Positions 22,536 to 35,600 of a stretch of DNA of 64,000 nt are shown here, piece after piece. The stretch's first letter is position 1; each line of letters starts with the position of its first letter. The stretch covers positions 26,837,327-26,901,326 of the forward strand of contig QCXZ01000137.1 of NCBI GenBank assembly GCA_025024175.1, in the 5' to 3' direction. The stretch is from Rhyzopertha dominica. Lineage: Eukaryota; Arthropoda; Insecta; Coleoptera; Bostrichidae. Made by a program: the position numbers and the translations under genes. The notes under the pieces were generated by a model, which was given only the letters and a program-made list of their open reading frames with translations, made no database searches and was not told where the DNA came from.

Positions 22536-23489
22536 AGCATAGACATGCATTTCTAGCTAATTATTATTTATTTTTTATGGCATTGTTGATTGAAATTGCA
22601 AGGTAGGCGGTGCCTACCTTGCTTACCCCGAGGAGCCGCCACTGTGTCTAAGTTGGATTAGTTTCATCTGGAGTTATAATACTCGTATGGCTAAGGCGTG
22701 CAACTTTTCGTCTAAGAAATTCGGATTTACTTGGTTAAATTTTTAATCTAGTGTCATTAGTCTTTGGAAAACTTCGCGATTTATGAATATGTGACACAGA
22801 TGTAAGATACAATTTCCATTCTGGATTCATCTCAAAACCTTATCCATCACCCTTTGAGAGGTTGCTGGAATATTTTTAAGTCCAATGGTATGCAAAAGAA
22901 TTTATAATGTCTAAATTCTGTTTTTGGAATATCGATTTTATTAATTTTTATTTGGTGGAAACCGCTGGTCTAGCGTAGTGAAGTATCGACAACGACCTAA
23001 TTTATCAAGGAGATCAGTAATATTCGGGAGGTGGATAATAATCAATGACCCTTTCCATTTCTGTTTGCTCGTGACATTAAGTTTTTTTAGGAACCACCCA
23101 TATGGGCTAAGACGAGACCGAATTACTTGGTTTTATTAATTTTTGATCGTGCATTTGATTGATTTGTGTCTGAATTTTCACCTTATGGATTTGAGGGTAT
23201 TTATTTTAATTTGATTCATGGGTGTCAACTGGTCGGATTCATTCTAAAAGGTATCGCCACGTTCCGTACTTTTCTTCATCGTTAAAATGATTAAGACATA
23301 ATGTTGATAGATTTAGATTTGGTTTTTCGTTACAAGCATCGTCATTTAAATTATTAAAGTTTGGCTTGGTGCATAAATCTTTCAGCTGGCAGCGATTCCC
23401 AAAAGTCGAGAGAAATTTGTTCTTTTATCATTATAAACAACTGTTGTCAAAGCTAGCCATGTCTACAAAAACAGCAAACCATTAGCTCA

Positions 23490-25310
23490 CCTGCCGTGCT
23501 GAGGATGAGCTATATATAAAGGAATGGGCTCTAGCTGCCTTTCTAGATATTGAAGTAGCCTTTAACAATCCTTCATCTGCGGCGGTAAGCATGGACACTA
23601 ATAGAGCCATTGTAAAATGGATTGAGTGGATGCTCTGTTGCCGTCGCCTAGAGTTAACTTTGGGGGAAACTAGGGTGGAGGCGTTCACTGTGCGAGGCTG
23701 TCCGCAAGGAGGGTTATTATCTCCCTTCTTGTGGACACCCTCCTTGTTGACCTTATCAAAAATGAATACTTAGCGCAGGCTTATGGAGATGGCCTGTGCA
23801 TTATTTTTTTGGGATAAAATTCTGGGGGCCGGGGTGGGTTTAAGAGCTGATGCAAATTGGTCTCAACAGGACTAGCAGATGGTGTGAACAAAGAGGCTTG
23901 TCGGTTATTCCGGCAAAAATTGAACACTTTGTCTTCACAAATAAACGCAAACAGGGATCTATTCGATGATCTTCTTTTACAAAACGTAACATTGAAGGCG
24001 GCACCAATGGTGAGCTATTTAGTTGTAACCCTGGATTCCAAACTGGCTTGGACAGATCATGTTAATGAAATCAATCGAAAGGNGTGNGNAACATTGGATG
24101 TGCAGGCGTCTTTGGGCAAACAGTTGGGGACATCAATCCTAGGTCGTGTACTGGCTGTACACAACTGCGGTGAGACCTCTTATCACATATGCCGCCCTGG
24201 TATGGTGGCGCTCAACTGCGAAACACAGTATCAGGATGGCATTATGATAAATTCAACGACTGGGCTGTCTTACGATAACCGGTGGTATAAAAACGACACC
24301 TACTGCATCTATGGAGATGCTTCTGGGACTGGAACCTCTACACGTAAGGGTAGATTATGAAGCCAGGAAAGCGGCCTTTAGATTGGAGGGGTTAAGTAAC
24401 TGAAAATCTGGGGAAGGAGGGCACCGTATGGCGCTTTTTGTTCCAAACGGAGATCAAGCTATTCTCTGAATGCCAAGACACGATTATGTGTTTTGGTACA
24501 CCATACAGAATCTATATATGCCCGATAATGAGGAGTGGTTTTTGAATGGTGAAGACATGCTTGCACCACAAGGACTCATCTGCTAGACGGATGAGTCTGA
24601 AACGGGCACTGGCACAGGCGCGGGAGTATGTGGTACATCTCCAAGGGTACAACTCAGTTCGTCACTGGGAGAGTACCCTAGCGTATTTCAAGCGGAAATT
24701 TATATAAACTTGGCATGTGCTCATGAGAATCTTAGTAGAAGGTATTCCGGATTGCATATCTACATTTATTGCGATAGCCAGGCGGCACTTCGAGTGCTTA
24801 CCTGTGTTAGGGTGCGCTCCGGCCTTCTACTGGACTGTCGTAACTCAATAATAAGGTTGGTTCAACCTAATCGGGTTAATTTGATTTGGGTATTGAAGGC
24901 AATGAAAAGGCTGATAGGTTAGCGAAAAGGGCGGTGTCCGCACCTTATCTCGGACCGCAAACTTCCATCGTTATTCCAGACAGCAGACTAAGGGTCGAGA
25001 TCACAAAGTGGCTCGTTCGTCAGTTTTACTTGTATTGGGAAGACAAGCCGGAACTGAGGAAATCTAGGGTCTACATCACTGGACCTACGCCTGCTTAGGA
25101 GCGCAAATTCCGATTCATCTTCTTACCAACTGCGGATCGCTGGGAGGAAAAAGGTTTGGAGAATTTGGGTCTGTACTGTACTTTTTTGAGAAGGCAGGAC
25201 TCTTCTAAGACACGGTGCAGACACAATGGATTGAAAGGTCTAAGTGCAGGGCCCCGCCCAATTGCGGGGTCGCAATAGAATAGAATAGAATAGAATAGCT
25301 ATTTTTTGAA
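23490..25310 (+). pseudogene. LINE-D: I/R1-type non-LTR element, RT plus RNase H relic
   Basis: Plus strand. The RT palm reads ALAAFLDIEVAFNN (about 23525-23565) and RGCPQGGLLSPFLW (about 23690-23740). The catalytic box is AYGDG (about 23778) rather than YADD. The thumb follows (LVVTLDSKLAWTDHV, about 24020-24065). A C-terminal RNase H is present at about 24690-25000, with IYCDSQAALRVL and GIEGNEKADRLAKRA, in two overlapping frames. The combination of RT and RNase H is typical of the I/R1/LOA group. It ends in a (GAATA)n tail at 25276-25302. Many stops and frameshifts and several N's (24083-24089) occur. The catalytic change makes it inactive. Confidence 0.85.
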
Positions 25311-26130
25311 ATCTTGATGCAGTCTGAAATCTTACAACTGTGGATTATTGCGTGGATAATTATTACTTCGCCATACTGAACTGAAGACCTAACTTTTATT
25401 ACCTTTTCTAATATGGGTTCAATGATAACTGCATTCATTTGATTGTTTATTACTTGATAATGTAATTTATATTTTGTTTGGTGTTATTAGATATCCATTT
25501 TTAAAATCTAATTTTGCTTTCAATATTTTGAGATTATCTTGAACTTGATATCAACCTGTATACTCGTAATATGACCAGTACAGGAAGAAAACTTACAAAG
25601 ATGTAGCTACTATAAAATGAAAAATTATAATAGCCTTATAGAGAAGTTCAAATTGGAACCGTACAGAAAAATAAGAAAAAAAGGCTTAATAAACATGTTT
25701 CCAAAAATGCTTACTTTCCGCGATGAAATTTCATTATATGTCGTATTGTTTACAATATCTCAGGGTCGTCACTGACATACTTCAATTAAATTTATCAACA
25801 GCAAAGAATGTTTTTTTATTACTACTTCAGTAATGTATCTCAAATGGTTTCCATATGCATTTAACACACCACTCACCGTGAAAGACCCTGTATATATAAG
25901 CGATATCTACGTGTCCGTTCTTTACATCTTTGAAATTGCAAAAACATGAATAGGCGGGTAGAGATGCCGTTAAAGTATTGATGTTTTTGTGCAAAATGCT
26001 ATACAGTTTGTTGTTTCACTATTTGCGACTATAAATAACATGCCTCTAACGCACTAAAATGCAGGTTGAATCTAAATTAGACGAACCAACCTTTAAAAAA
26101 GCTATGAACTGTTATTCGTCACTTGGCTAT
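25311..26130. other. Intergenic, AT-rich
   Basis: No gene recognised. At 25880-25892 the sequence ACCCTGTATA is the reverse of the TATACAGGGT end motif seen in several repeats of this window, so a decayed repeat probably ends here. Confidence 0.4.
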
Positions 26131-26320
26131 TTGCAAAGCAATAAAATTTTCAAGTAAAGGGCATCTCGGGCCGCTTGTGCGCCAGTTGTCAACAGGTAAA
26201 AAAGGGTCTGGCCGCTTCTGCGTGGATTTTAAGCTTATAGGCCGTATTCGCTGCACCAAGCATTNGATTGATATTTTGAATAATTTAATCGGCAAAAATT
26301 TGGTCAGTCAAAAAGGTGTG
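26130..26320 (+). pseudogene. Ty3/gypsy RT fragment C
   Basis: The plus-strand frame contains GSGRFCVDFKLIG and IDILNNLIGK, matching the block around the first RT Asp and the following DxLDxL helix of Ty3/gypsy RT. Only about 60 codons remain, with one N at 26265. The fragment lies 360 bp upstream of the Gr 2 start. Confidence 0.55.
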
Positions 26321-26677
26321 AGTTTCATTCTATAAGCAAATATTACTATTCAATTAGCTAGGGAGCAAAGTCTTTTGATTGACAGCTATAAATAGGAGAA
26401 ATTCATGTTCTAAACAACTTTTCCTGAAAGATCGATTTTTAGCTGTCTTCCCTCGAGTCATTTAGTCATTTGCTAAAAAGCATGTCCGATCATTAGTAAA
26501 TGTAAACTGATAACATAAAACACTATTAAAATTCGAGCCTCTAATCTGAATATCATAATTGCAGTCCAACCCATTTCTAATATATAGCAAAGCTTACCCT
26601 AGAGATTACGATACATTCATTTATATTTCAAACACTTCATTCCGTGTGTGCTATTAGCTTACTGCTACCAGAACAAC

Positions 26678-29600
26678 ATGGATGATATAAGTTACTTAAA
26701 GCCATTGTCGCTACTATCCAAATGTTTTGCAGTTTCGCTGGTAGATTCTTTCGTCAAAACGAAAACTACCTTGCTCACGAAGATTTACGCCATGTGTATG
26801 ATTGTTGTCATTCTGAGTGTTAGCTTGACCGGTGCTGCACAAAAAGTTCTAGGATTTTACGCCACAATAAATTATTTTGCAGTGTGCATGGACGTACTGA
26901 GCGATACATTTTTATTATTCACAGACGTAACTTGTTTAGTTCGTTGTTCCATAAAGCAACCAGGGCCCATAGCTACTTTTATAAAGATGTTGTGTTTAAA
27001 AAGTGATTTGGGAAATTTGAAAATGGCAAATAAGCGGATTTTTCTCTTTGAATTTTGGTTAATACTTACACTCTCGATTCTTCACAATATTTTTCGTGTT
27101 GCAGTCACTACTGCAGGTCAAAATCCTAGTATCATTCCATTATTTCAGAGGGGTATAACACACTATATTATTATAAGCATGCTTTTGCAGCTTTATAACT
27201 TTCTGCTACTGATCAGAAGGAGATTTATAATAATTAATCAAACCCTAAGACGACATATAAATGGTCTTAGACGAGGGGAATTAATTGCTATCAATCCAAG
27301 CACGGTTACAGTGACTTGTTTAAATGAATACTCGCTTTGCTGTGATATGATAGATTTGTTCAATGTACTGTTTGGAAACCAGATTTTTTGGACAACAGGA
27401 TTCATATTGATAAATACGGTCCAAGGTGTGCAGATTGGAATACTATGCTCAACGGTGCGCCATATGCAGTGTGGTATAAGTGGTTGGGAGGTCGTATTGG
27501 AGATGACAGTTTTAATAGTAAGTTAGCGCGGTTTTGCACTTGCACTGCATTCCATTCTACGGAGCATATTATCTATACACCACATTTTATTTTTCATGCT
27601 TTCCTAAGCTCTCTCTTCGTTCCCACTCATGCTGTTCAAGAATGAAGTAGCTTGTGAACTAATTATTTACCGTTATTTTTTCTAATATTTACTTCCGCGC
27701 TGTTTTGCCGTGTTTCTCTTCTCCATACGTTTCGCTGATCCTCGCTGGCAGCTTCTTCAGTGGTAAAATACACCTTATCGACTTTAGCTAAACGGGACGG
27801 TACTTGCTCGTGTGACCTTTCTTATACCGGTATTGTGTTCACTCAGCGTGACAGTGACAACTCTGTGGGCGATTCGGCGCAGTGGACGGGCACCAATTGT
27901 AGTGGTGGAAATGCTCGTTATTGCGTAGCTGTGTCCTGTCTGAGACTGGTGTTTATACCTTAACTGTGTTTTCCACATCCGTTTATATTACTAGAGGGAC
28001 AAATAAGCCAACTAGAGTGCCCGACTTCAAGCTAGAAGCACTAGCCACAGCGCCAAATAATAATAATAATAATATATTCCATAGAAGATACTATAAAAGC
28101 GTGGAACAAGTCAAGTATATGTACATTATGCATATGCTTACGACAAATTTGTGAATATAACAACAGTAAACAACATTTAACACGAATATACGAAATCATA
28201 AATAATTATACAGGTTACACTTTTAAACCTGGTATCGAGTAAGGCACTTCGTCCGCTAACATGTGTTTCAGTTTGCGCCTAAATAGTCTCGCAATCGAAT
28301 ATCTTAGTTCTGCCGGTACGTTGTGATATATCTTTATCAATTGTATAACAACATTCTGGTGGACCCGCGTATATTTTGAGAATTGAATCTTTAACTTATT
28401 TTTATTTTTGCACTCGCGAGTATTATAGTTATGGTGCATTTCATGAAGCCGCATTACTTCTCCATAGTTTTCGTGAACAAAAGACGCTCACACCAGTAAG
28501 TATATGCCAGCCAGGGTGAGTAACTGTTTTTCCTTGAATAACTTTCTGCATGAATCTCTTATTTTCAGGTGAAATACCGCACGAATGTCAGCAAAAGCCT
28601 TTTTGCAACGAGTAGTTGTTACGCATACGTTATCTTACTTCAGTTCTCCCTATCGCTAGAGTTTGCTGTAGCAGATTTTTGCTTCAAACGCCTTGAGAGG
28701 TGGACGATGGCCACCCGATTCTCACCCCATCTGTAAGTTATTAAAATACGTTAGTGGTTAGAGGCCATAAATTACACCGCAATAAAATAAACAGCCCTCA
28801 GTAACAGCAGGGGAGCTTGAGGAAGTGTTACAGCAATTTCTTACCTGCTAAAGAAATACCATCGTGGTTTTCTTCAATGGAATTTACTTATACAAATTTA
28901 ATTTGAATACTTTTATAATTGGGTATTTTCCATGTATTTATATTTTATTAAATTGCATATTAATAGGTAGCATCTAATCCACAAAACAGCTATGACAGCT
29001 TATAAATCAGAAAAAATGGATCGTAAGGTGTATTTTTAATATTAAAAATGTGAATATTTAAAGGGACCGCCAAAACGCGAACATATTGGCCGTGACGTCA
29101 GATGTCTTGTAAATGGCCGCTTGTTTACATCTGAGGTCAGCACGTCACGCGTCAGTCTCAGCCCGTCAATTTATCAGTTTGTTGTTTGCATTCATTTTGT
29201 GACAAACGAATTAAAATACGCCAAGAAAAAGCGAAATACTTATGAGTTATGACTTCTGAAGGCATGTTCATTTTTATGGTATTGTGTACAGCGACGAGCG
29301 GCTCAACGCGGCGGAGATGAGGAATCATAAGTGAACTTTTTATCAAATTAACGTAGCATTGGTAATTTGATCCCAGTGGGTTGTTGGAAATACTATTTGT
29401 AAACATAAAAATGTAAGAATGAAAAATGTACCCTAAACTTGACATTTGCTTTAGAGCTCAGAATAAATATAAATTGTATTTATTTTCGGGGCTCTTGCGG
29501 CTCGTTTCCAGTCTGGCTAACAGTCGAATATATGGGGAACAACATCGTTCTTTATTATAACATTTCCCTCTATCAACTTAAAACGCATATAATTTTTCAC

Positions 29601-32600
29601 ATCCTCTTCAAGCTATAACAAAATGAAAACTGAATGGTAAACACTTATAACCCCAAAAAGAATAATAAAACTTACAGTAAGAGTTAAGACGATCTTCACA
29701 ACAGAAAAACAAACTTTGCGATCTTGGCATATTACGTCTAGGGACCTTAAACAACTTTTTGATACGTTGATAATCTCGAAGAACGGTTACAAAAATTTTT
29801 GGTGTGACCTCTTACACCGTCCTTTCAATAAACACCACACAAAAGCTTTTCCAATACAAGACTGATACTACACCATTAAACAGCACGCTCCTCGGTAATG
29901 TTTACATGACACTTGACGTTACGAGTTGAATAACCTTGGATAGAAGCATTTTGGCGGTGACTCATAAGATTCGAATTTCAGACCTGAAATTCTCTACGTA
30001 CAAATATTTTTTTTGTTTTTTTTTAACATGGCGTACAATATATATGCACTTCAAGATTCATTTTACGTAATTTTCAAAAAAAGTGATAATACCGTTTACC
30101 GTTTGATCCGCCTAAAATAGGCGCTTCTGAAATTTATCGGCAGCTTTTGTGAACAGAAATATTACGCAAGATATAATTACATGTTAATAAGTATTATGCC
30201 GCTGCAAGCAAAAATAGCTTGCTCAAAGGTATAGCTACATTAGTTTTTAATATAAAATGCTTTCGTTAAACATTACAGTATATTTGAAAACACTCTTCAA
30301 ATTCAAATTTTTAGGTAAGATTATTCAGGTGTATAGTTGTATATGGTAATTCAATTACCGCAGCCAAAAAATGTTTACAGTGCGAAGAACACCGCCAATT
30401 ATGTTGTAACACATTAGTGGACTATTAATCAAATTTAAAATACAGTTAAATTTTGAAAATATTTTTTTGCTGCAGAACTTGTCTTTTTTAAAATTAAAAG
30501 GCACTTAACTTCTTTTTGTTGAATAAAATGCTGTATCATTTAGTTTAAAAAATTGTCCTACAATGACAAAAATTTATATTTAAATATTTCTAATTAGAAT
30601 TTCAAAACTTTATCTCTCGAAGGAAAATGAAAATTAACAGTCTGCCCCAGCCTCAATAGTTATCTACAGAATATAATGCATGTTAAAATATGTTGCTGGC
30701 TTATTCGTCTCAAATCAATTATTCAAGAGATGTACCATTTTCTGCAGTAAAAAAATTAAACTACGTTATAAAACAGTCAATTGACAATAACAAATAAATG
30801 AGTGTGTGGGTGAAGTGCTATCTTGCCCATTTTGAAAGCAGGCGCTTTCAACTTTCAACAGATGCGTCTTAATATCAATATCAATTTCGTTAACGTATGC
30901 TTTATTTTTTTTTTCTAATTTGTACTTTAGCAGGTTTTTTAATTTCTCAATTAAAAGTTTGAAAAATAGATGTAATGGTGCATCGCAGAATGGTTTATAC
31001 TTACTAATAATGTAAAAATTCTTGGAGAGATTAGGAGGGTTAAAAAAATAACCCTAACGAAATTATTTTGTTGCATGTAACGATGGGGCAATAATGATTA
31101 AATAAATAATTTAGTACTGTATGTAACAAAACATATTAGTATTTTTATACTTTTAAAATATTTTTAATGCTCATTACTTCCAATTAAAAACGACTTGTCC
31201 GCTTTTCCAGCATAAAATTCAATGCAATCATTTCATGAAAAATTATAAACACTTGAATGACTCAAAACGAATTTTATATTTATTATGGATGAAACGATAA
31301 AACACTATACCACCATGGCAGGAGAAGAATTTAGGTAAACTTAAATTAAATTTTTCAAGAAAATTGTTAACTACAGCAAGTCTATTTGGATCAGTATTCA
31401 CTTCTGAATTAGGCTCGTAAAGCTAGAAAATCCCTAAATATTTATGGAAGCGAAAACAACTTCTTAAGATATGCTTTCATGAAGCTTAACTTAAACAGGA
31501 CTTGGCATCTGTTTATGTCAAAAGAACTTGCTAAAAAACAATGGTAAAGATTAATTACAAGCAGCTTAACTTAGTTTTCGTACATAGACTAAGTTATGCG
31601 TCAAGAGACTTTGTATCAATTATATCAAACAGTTATAACTTGAATTAAGTAACTGAAAACTCGAATGAAAAATAGCTATATGCCAGTCTATTCTGCCTAA
31701 AACTTTTTTGGTCTTCAGTAATGGTTAAACAATTTTACCTATTTTCGGATGGAAAGGAAAAACGTGGTCTAAGTTGCGCGGATTTTAATACGTTTATGTA
31801 GGTAAGGAAAATTTAGGCGGAAATGGCAATAACAGGCGTTTTTTTTTCACATATAACCTTGCGTTTGTTAGAATTGTCGCCAATATTTTCCCTTATCATA
31901 AAAAATATATGTATATTTATAAACACAGATTTACGAGTATGACATTTTATTTCCTACGTTGTTTGATTTATTCTCAAGAATACGTCAATCAACGTTTCAG
32001 GTTATTATTTACTTCAAATTTCGCTAATATGAAGGTGGGCCACACAAATACCGGACATTTCTTCGCTCTTGAGGGTCTAGACGTACTCGTAATAACACAT
32101 CTGTGGTAGCGCCCCCTAACGACAGGGATTTTATTTTTTAAAAGAGTCGGTAAGGCCCAAACTGTAATTTACTCGTTCCATTTCTACTTGTGCCAGCCGT
32201 ACGCATGGTATGCCGACAACGCTGCTTCGGTGTTAACTGTTGTTGCAATTACTCTAAGAGCATACACGAAGGAACTTGTCTGGCTGTGCCCTTCAATTCA
32301 GATGATGGTCGATGACAACACCCAGGAACTTTGAGCTCTCCGTGGAGGTGAGAGTGTCCCCATTATAGTTGACACACATTGAAGATGCTCCCTTAATCTG
32401 AAAGTTTATGATATTCAGCTTTAAGTCATTGGAGCTGAACCAACTAGCACAACTTTGCAGTGTCCGAAGTATTTCACTTTTAAGCTGTTCCTGTGAGTCT
32501 GCTCTAATTACAACAGATGTATCATCCGGAAAAATTCCCAGTAGATGATTAACTATATCAGGCAAGTCATTAACGTAGAGCAGAAACAGTAGTGGTCCCA

Positions 32601-35600
32601 GAACCGAACCCTGAGGTACTCCTCTCCTCATCACCATCCAATCCGAGACAATTCTCTTTCCTTCTACCTCAATTAGTACACATTGCTTTCGGTGATGTAG
32701 ATACGTTTTATTATGTTAGCGGTTTTACCTCTAAAGCCCATAACTTTTATTTTTGCTAGTAGTGTGGAGTGATTGACACTGTCAAAGGCTTTAGACAGAT
32801 TCATAAACACTTTTTGATTATGGCTAATCGGCTCAATTATGCCATATATAGCAAAATATACCGTTCTTGTTGTCGATCTACCTTTTATATATGCACTTTG
32901 TCTTGTAGTGATAATGTCATGTTTGTTTATAAAGTCCAGCATTCTAGACAGCAGCACGCTTTCAAATATCTTGGACAAAGTAGGAATGATCGCAATTGGT
33001 CGATAGTTTTTGCGGAGGTATTCTTTAAAGATAGTATTATATTAAATATTTCAGTTGGATCCGTGTCAAGCACCCTTATAGACCGAGCCATGCTCCAAGT
33101 TTAGGTTAGATTCCACATATCCGTCACCACACTGATCAATGAAGAATTTATTTGTTTGATTTATGATGGTTTCTACTGATTTTCTTTACTTTTCTGCTAG
33201 CTCTGTTATTGGAAAACAGGTAGTTTTTGTTTTTTAATGATGTTTTCAACAAGCAACCAAGTTGATTTTATTTTATTACTACAGTTTGTTATAAATTCTG
33301 AATTTACTTTGCGCTTAGTCTCTGCTATTGTTGTTTTAAGCTGTTTACAGTAGTTTCTATAGGTTTTGTTGAGTATAACGTAATATTACCATTCATGCCT
33401 TCACACAACTGTCTTTTAATTCGAGTTTTGTTTTAATTTCTTCATTCATCCAATTCTTACTACTGGTTGTAGTAGACACTAACCTTTTTTTCGGACACGC
33501 CATGTCAAGTAAACCTCGAAAGTCCAGCAGGAAAGACGATAATGAGTCACTCGGATCTAGATGATTAACGACAGACGCCCACTCACTCCTTTTCGATAAG
33601 TCCTTTAGATTCATTAGATTATCGCAGCCATAGTTTCTTTTAGTGATTGTAATATTTTTGTCACTGATTGGGGTTCGATCCATTTTCAAAGATAGTGTAA
33701 GCTCCAAATGATCAGATAATGCCGTGTCTATTACTTCAGCACTATGTACCTCAGCATTTACAAACATATTGTTGGTTCCATAAAACTGTATTTCATATCG
33801 AATGATAGGAACATATCGAACATCATTTTTATGTTCTTGTCCGTTTGATTAAAAANATTAACATTAAAATGTCCGCATACAACTACAGTAGATTCTCTTT
33901 TTAGGGAAGACAACATGTTAAGAATAACCAAGAATTCATTAAAATCTCCCAGTGGAGGTCGATAGATACTAAGTACGAGTACGACTATATTTATGCTAGG
34001 TATGAGGATTCCTGCACATTCTATCACTAACTCTTTGCTTTTCTGTTTCAGATCAGAATAGCTCAGTATAGTTTTATCCCTGCCCCAGGAAGATACAGGA
34101 GCCGCAATGGATACTCGCTGATCTAGTGAAGCATGAAGCCATATTATAGTTAGGAATTTCAACAATGTGTTTGCGTACATTGTTTTAGCCAATGTTCGGT
34201 AAATGCCAATACATGAAAATTTTTACATCTCACAAATATATCAATTTCATCCGTTTTACTGAAAATACTTTGTATATTTTGATAGAATAAATTGAATGAA
34301 CAGTTTTCATTTGTTGTTAACGTATCTGTAAAATTACTTCTGTTTTCCCTAAAAAAAGGTCGTCGATATGGACGTATAATTGTATTCCTGGGCCATAAGA
34401 TTTCGTCGAACAGAGAATCCACTTGGCTTTCAAGAGTTGCTATTTTAAAGGCTGCTATAGTTTTGTTGGTTAAGTCTAATTTGATGCAATCCGTAAATTT
34501 AATTTAATTTTGTATTAAATAAGCAGTTATTGTTCAACGCTGGTATCACTTTTAAATTGTGATACAAATACCCATTTCCTGTTTTCCATCATAGATAGAG
34601 TTGAATCGTCCCCCGTATGGTTTTTGAACGAAGTCGATTATCTTTTGCGGTGCCGGATTCAGTATTATATCTTTATTCATTGGCGGAATACTTTCTAGTT
34701 TGCTTTTTGAGTATATAAGAAATACTTTCAGTGTTATTCTTATCGGAAGAGTGGTCATGATTTTTATTAATATTTGAATGCATGGTGTTTTTACGCACTT
34801 GGCCACTAATTTCTAAGTTTGTGTTGTCATCTTGTGTTGATTTTGTTTTACTTACGCTTCTTGTTTGTACCAATTTATTTATTGCTTGGTTATATTGATG
34901 TATATGGTGGGATTGTTTATTGACTTGATCAAAGCATTTGTCAATCTTTAGCGTTAATGCCTTTATGGCCGCTGCTATGACGCTTACCTCTGAATCGTTA
35001 GTCTGTGAGTTAATTTTATTTCTACACTCCTCAGATACCCATTTTATACTGTGTTTGTTTACTTCCAAAAATTTCAATTCACTGGGCTTGTACTTGAACA
35101 GCTGCGATGCATGCAATATCTGCAGTTGCGTTCATAACATACAATTCCTTTATCACTTGTATTTTCCACGACATTTAGACATTTTGCGCAAAGATAATGA
35201 CTCAGACGCCATGTTGTTTACAAGAAAAAAAGTCAACTCATTGGAACCGATATGTTGATGACACCTTTGTTAACTGGCCTCACAGAAAGAACGCTCTGCC
35301 CGGATTTCTGGACCATTCCAATGTATACTATCCCAACATCCGGTTTACAATGGAAATAAAAAAGAAAAATTCGATACCTTTTCTAGAAGTGCCAGTCACC
35401 AAAACACAAGAAGGAAAATTCACACACAACGTATATAGAAAGCCAACACACCCGGATAGATACCTACACACTGAATCTAATTATTATCATCTGGTATAAA
35501 AAAGGGCGTATTATTAAAACACCGGGCGAAGGTAATCTCGAATGCAAACCACCTACAAAAAGAACTGGGACATCTCAGAACAGCGTTGAGAGCAAACGGT

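Larger units (their letters stand above)
21998..22548 (+). mobile_element. Hammerhead-ribozyme retroelement (retrozyme / Penelope pLTR-like), 551 bp
   Basis: The insert is flanked by a 13-14-bp target duplication (ATTTCTAGCTAATT at 21984-21997 and 22549-22562). It contains two identical hammerhead domains 352 bp apart. Its first ~95 bp (21998-22093) are the reverse complement of 22306-22402, so it begins with an inverted partial copy, an arrangement reported for Penelope-like elements. No ORF is supported. The target duplication length and lack of protein fit a non-autonomous element mobilised by a PLE or other LINE-type RT (inference). It lies inside the hAT-like element, so it is the youngest of the three nested insertions. 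Confidence 0.8.
21233..22644. mobile_element. hAT-like non-autonomous DNA transposon with 8-bp TSD
   Basis: Terminal inverted repeats start CAGTGGCGGCTC and end GAGCCGCCACTG. Perfect 8-bp target duplications TGTCTAAG flank the element at 21225-21232 and 22645-22652. An 8-bp duplication is the hAT superfamily rule. No transposase is present; without its 551-bp nested insert it is about 0.85 kb. It interrupts gypsy element B. Confidence 0.85.
21050..23400 (-). pseudogene. Ty3/gypsy element B: RT relic split by a hAT-like insertion
   Basis: Minus-strand translation at 22680-23200 gives heavily stopped but ordered RT blocks: PNITDLLDKLGRCRYFTTLD, then NIPATSQRVMDKVLR. The next RT block, DKVKAIK with KQI and AFSGLL, is found partly left of the hAT-like element (about 21130-21232) and is continuous with the right part once the insertion is removed. 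The sequence farther left, to about 21050, is too decayed to assign domains. This is an old copy compared with the errantivirus at the right of the window. Confidence 0.7.

Noticed and set aside
29158..29445. 95-aa minus-strand frame
   Set aside because: Inside a candidate MITE with no recognisable motif.
31909..32109. 66-aa plus-strand frame
   Set aside because: Antisense to the decayed LINE-E tail, no family pattern.
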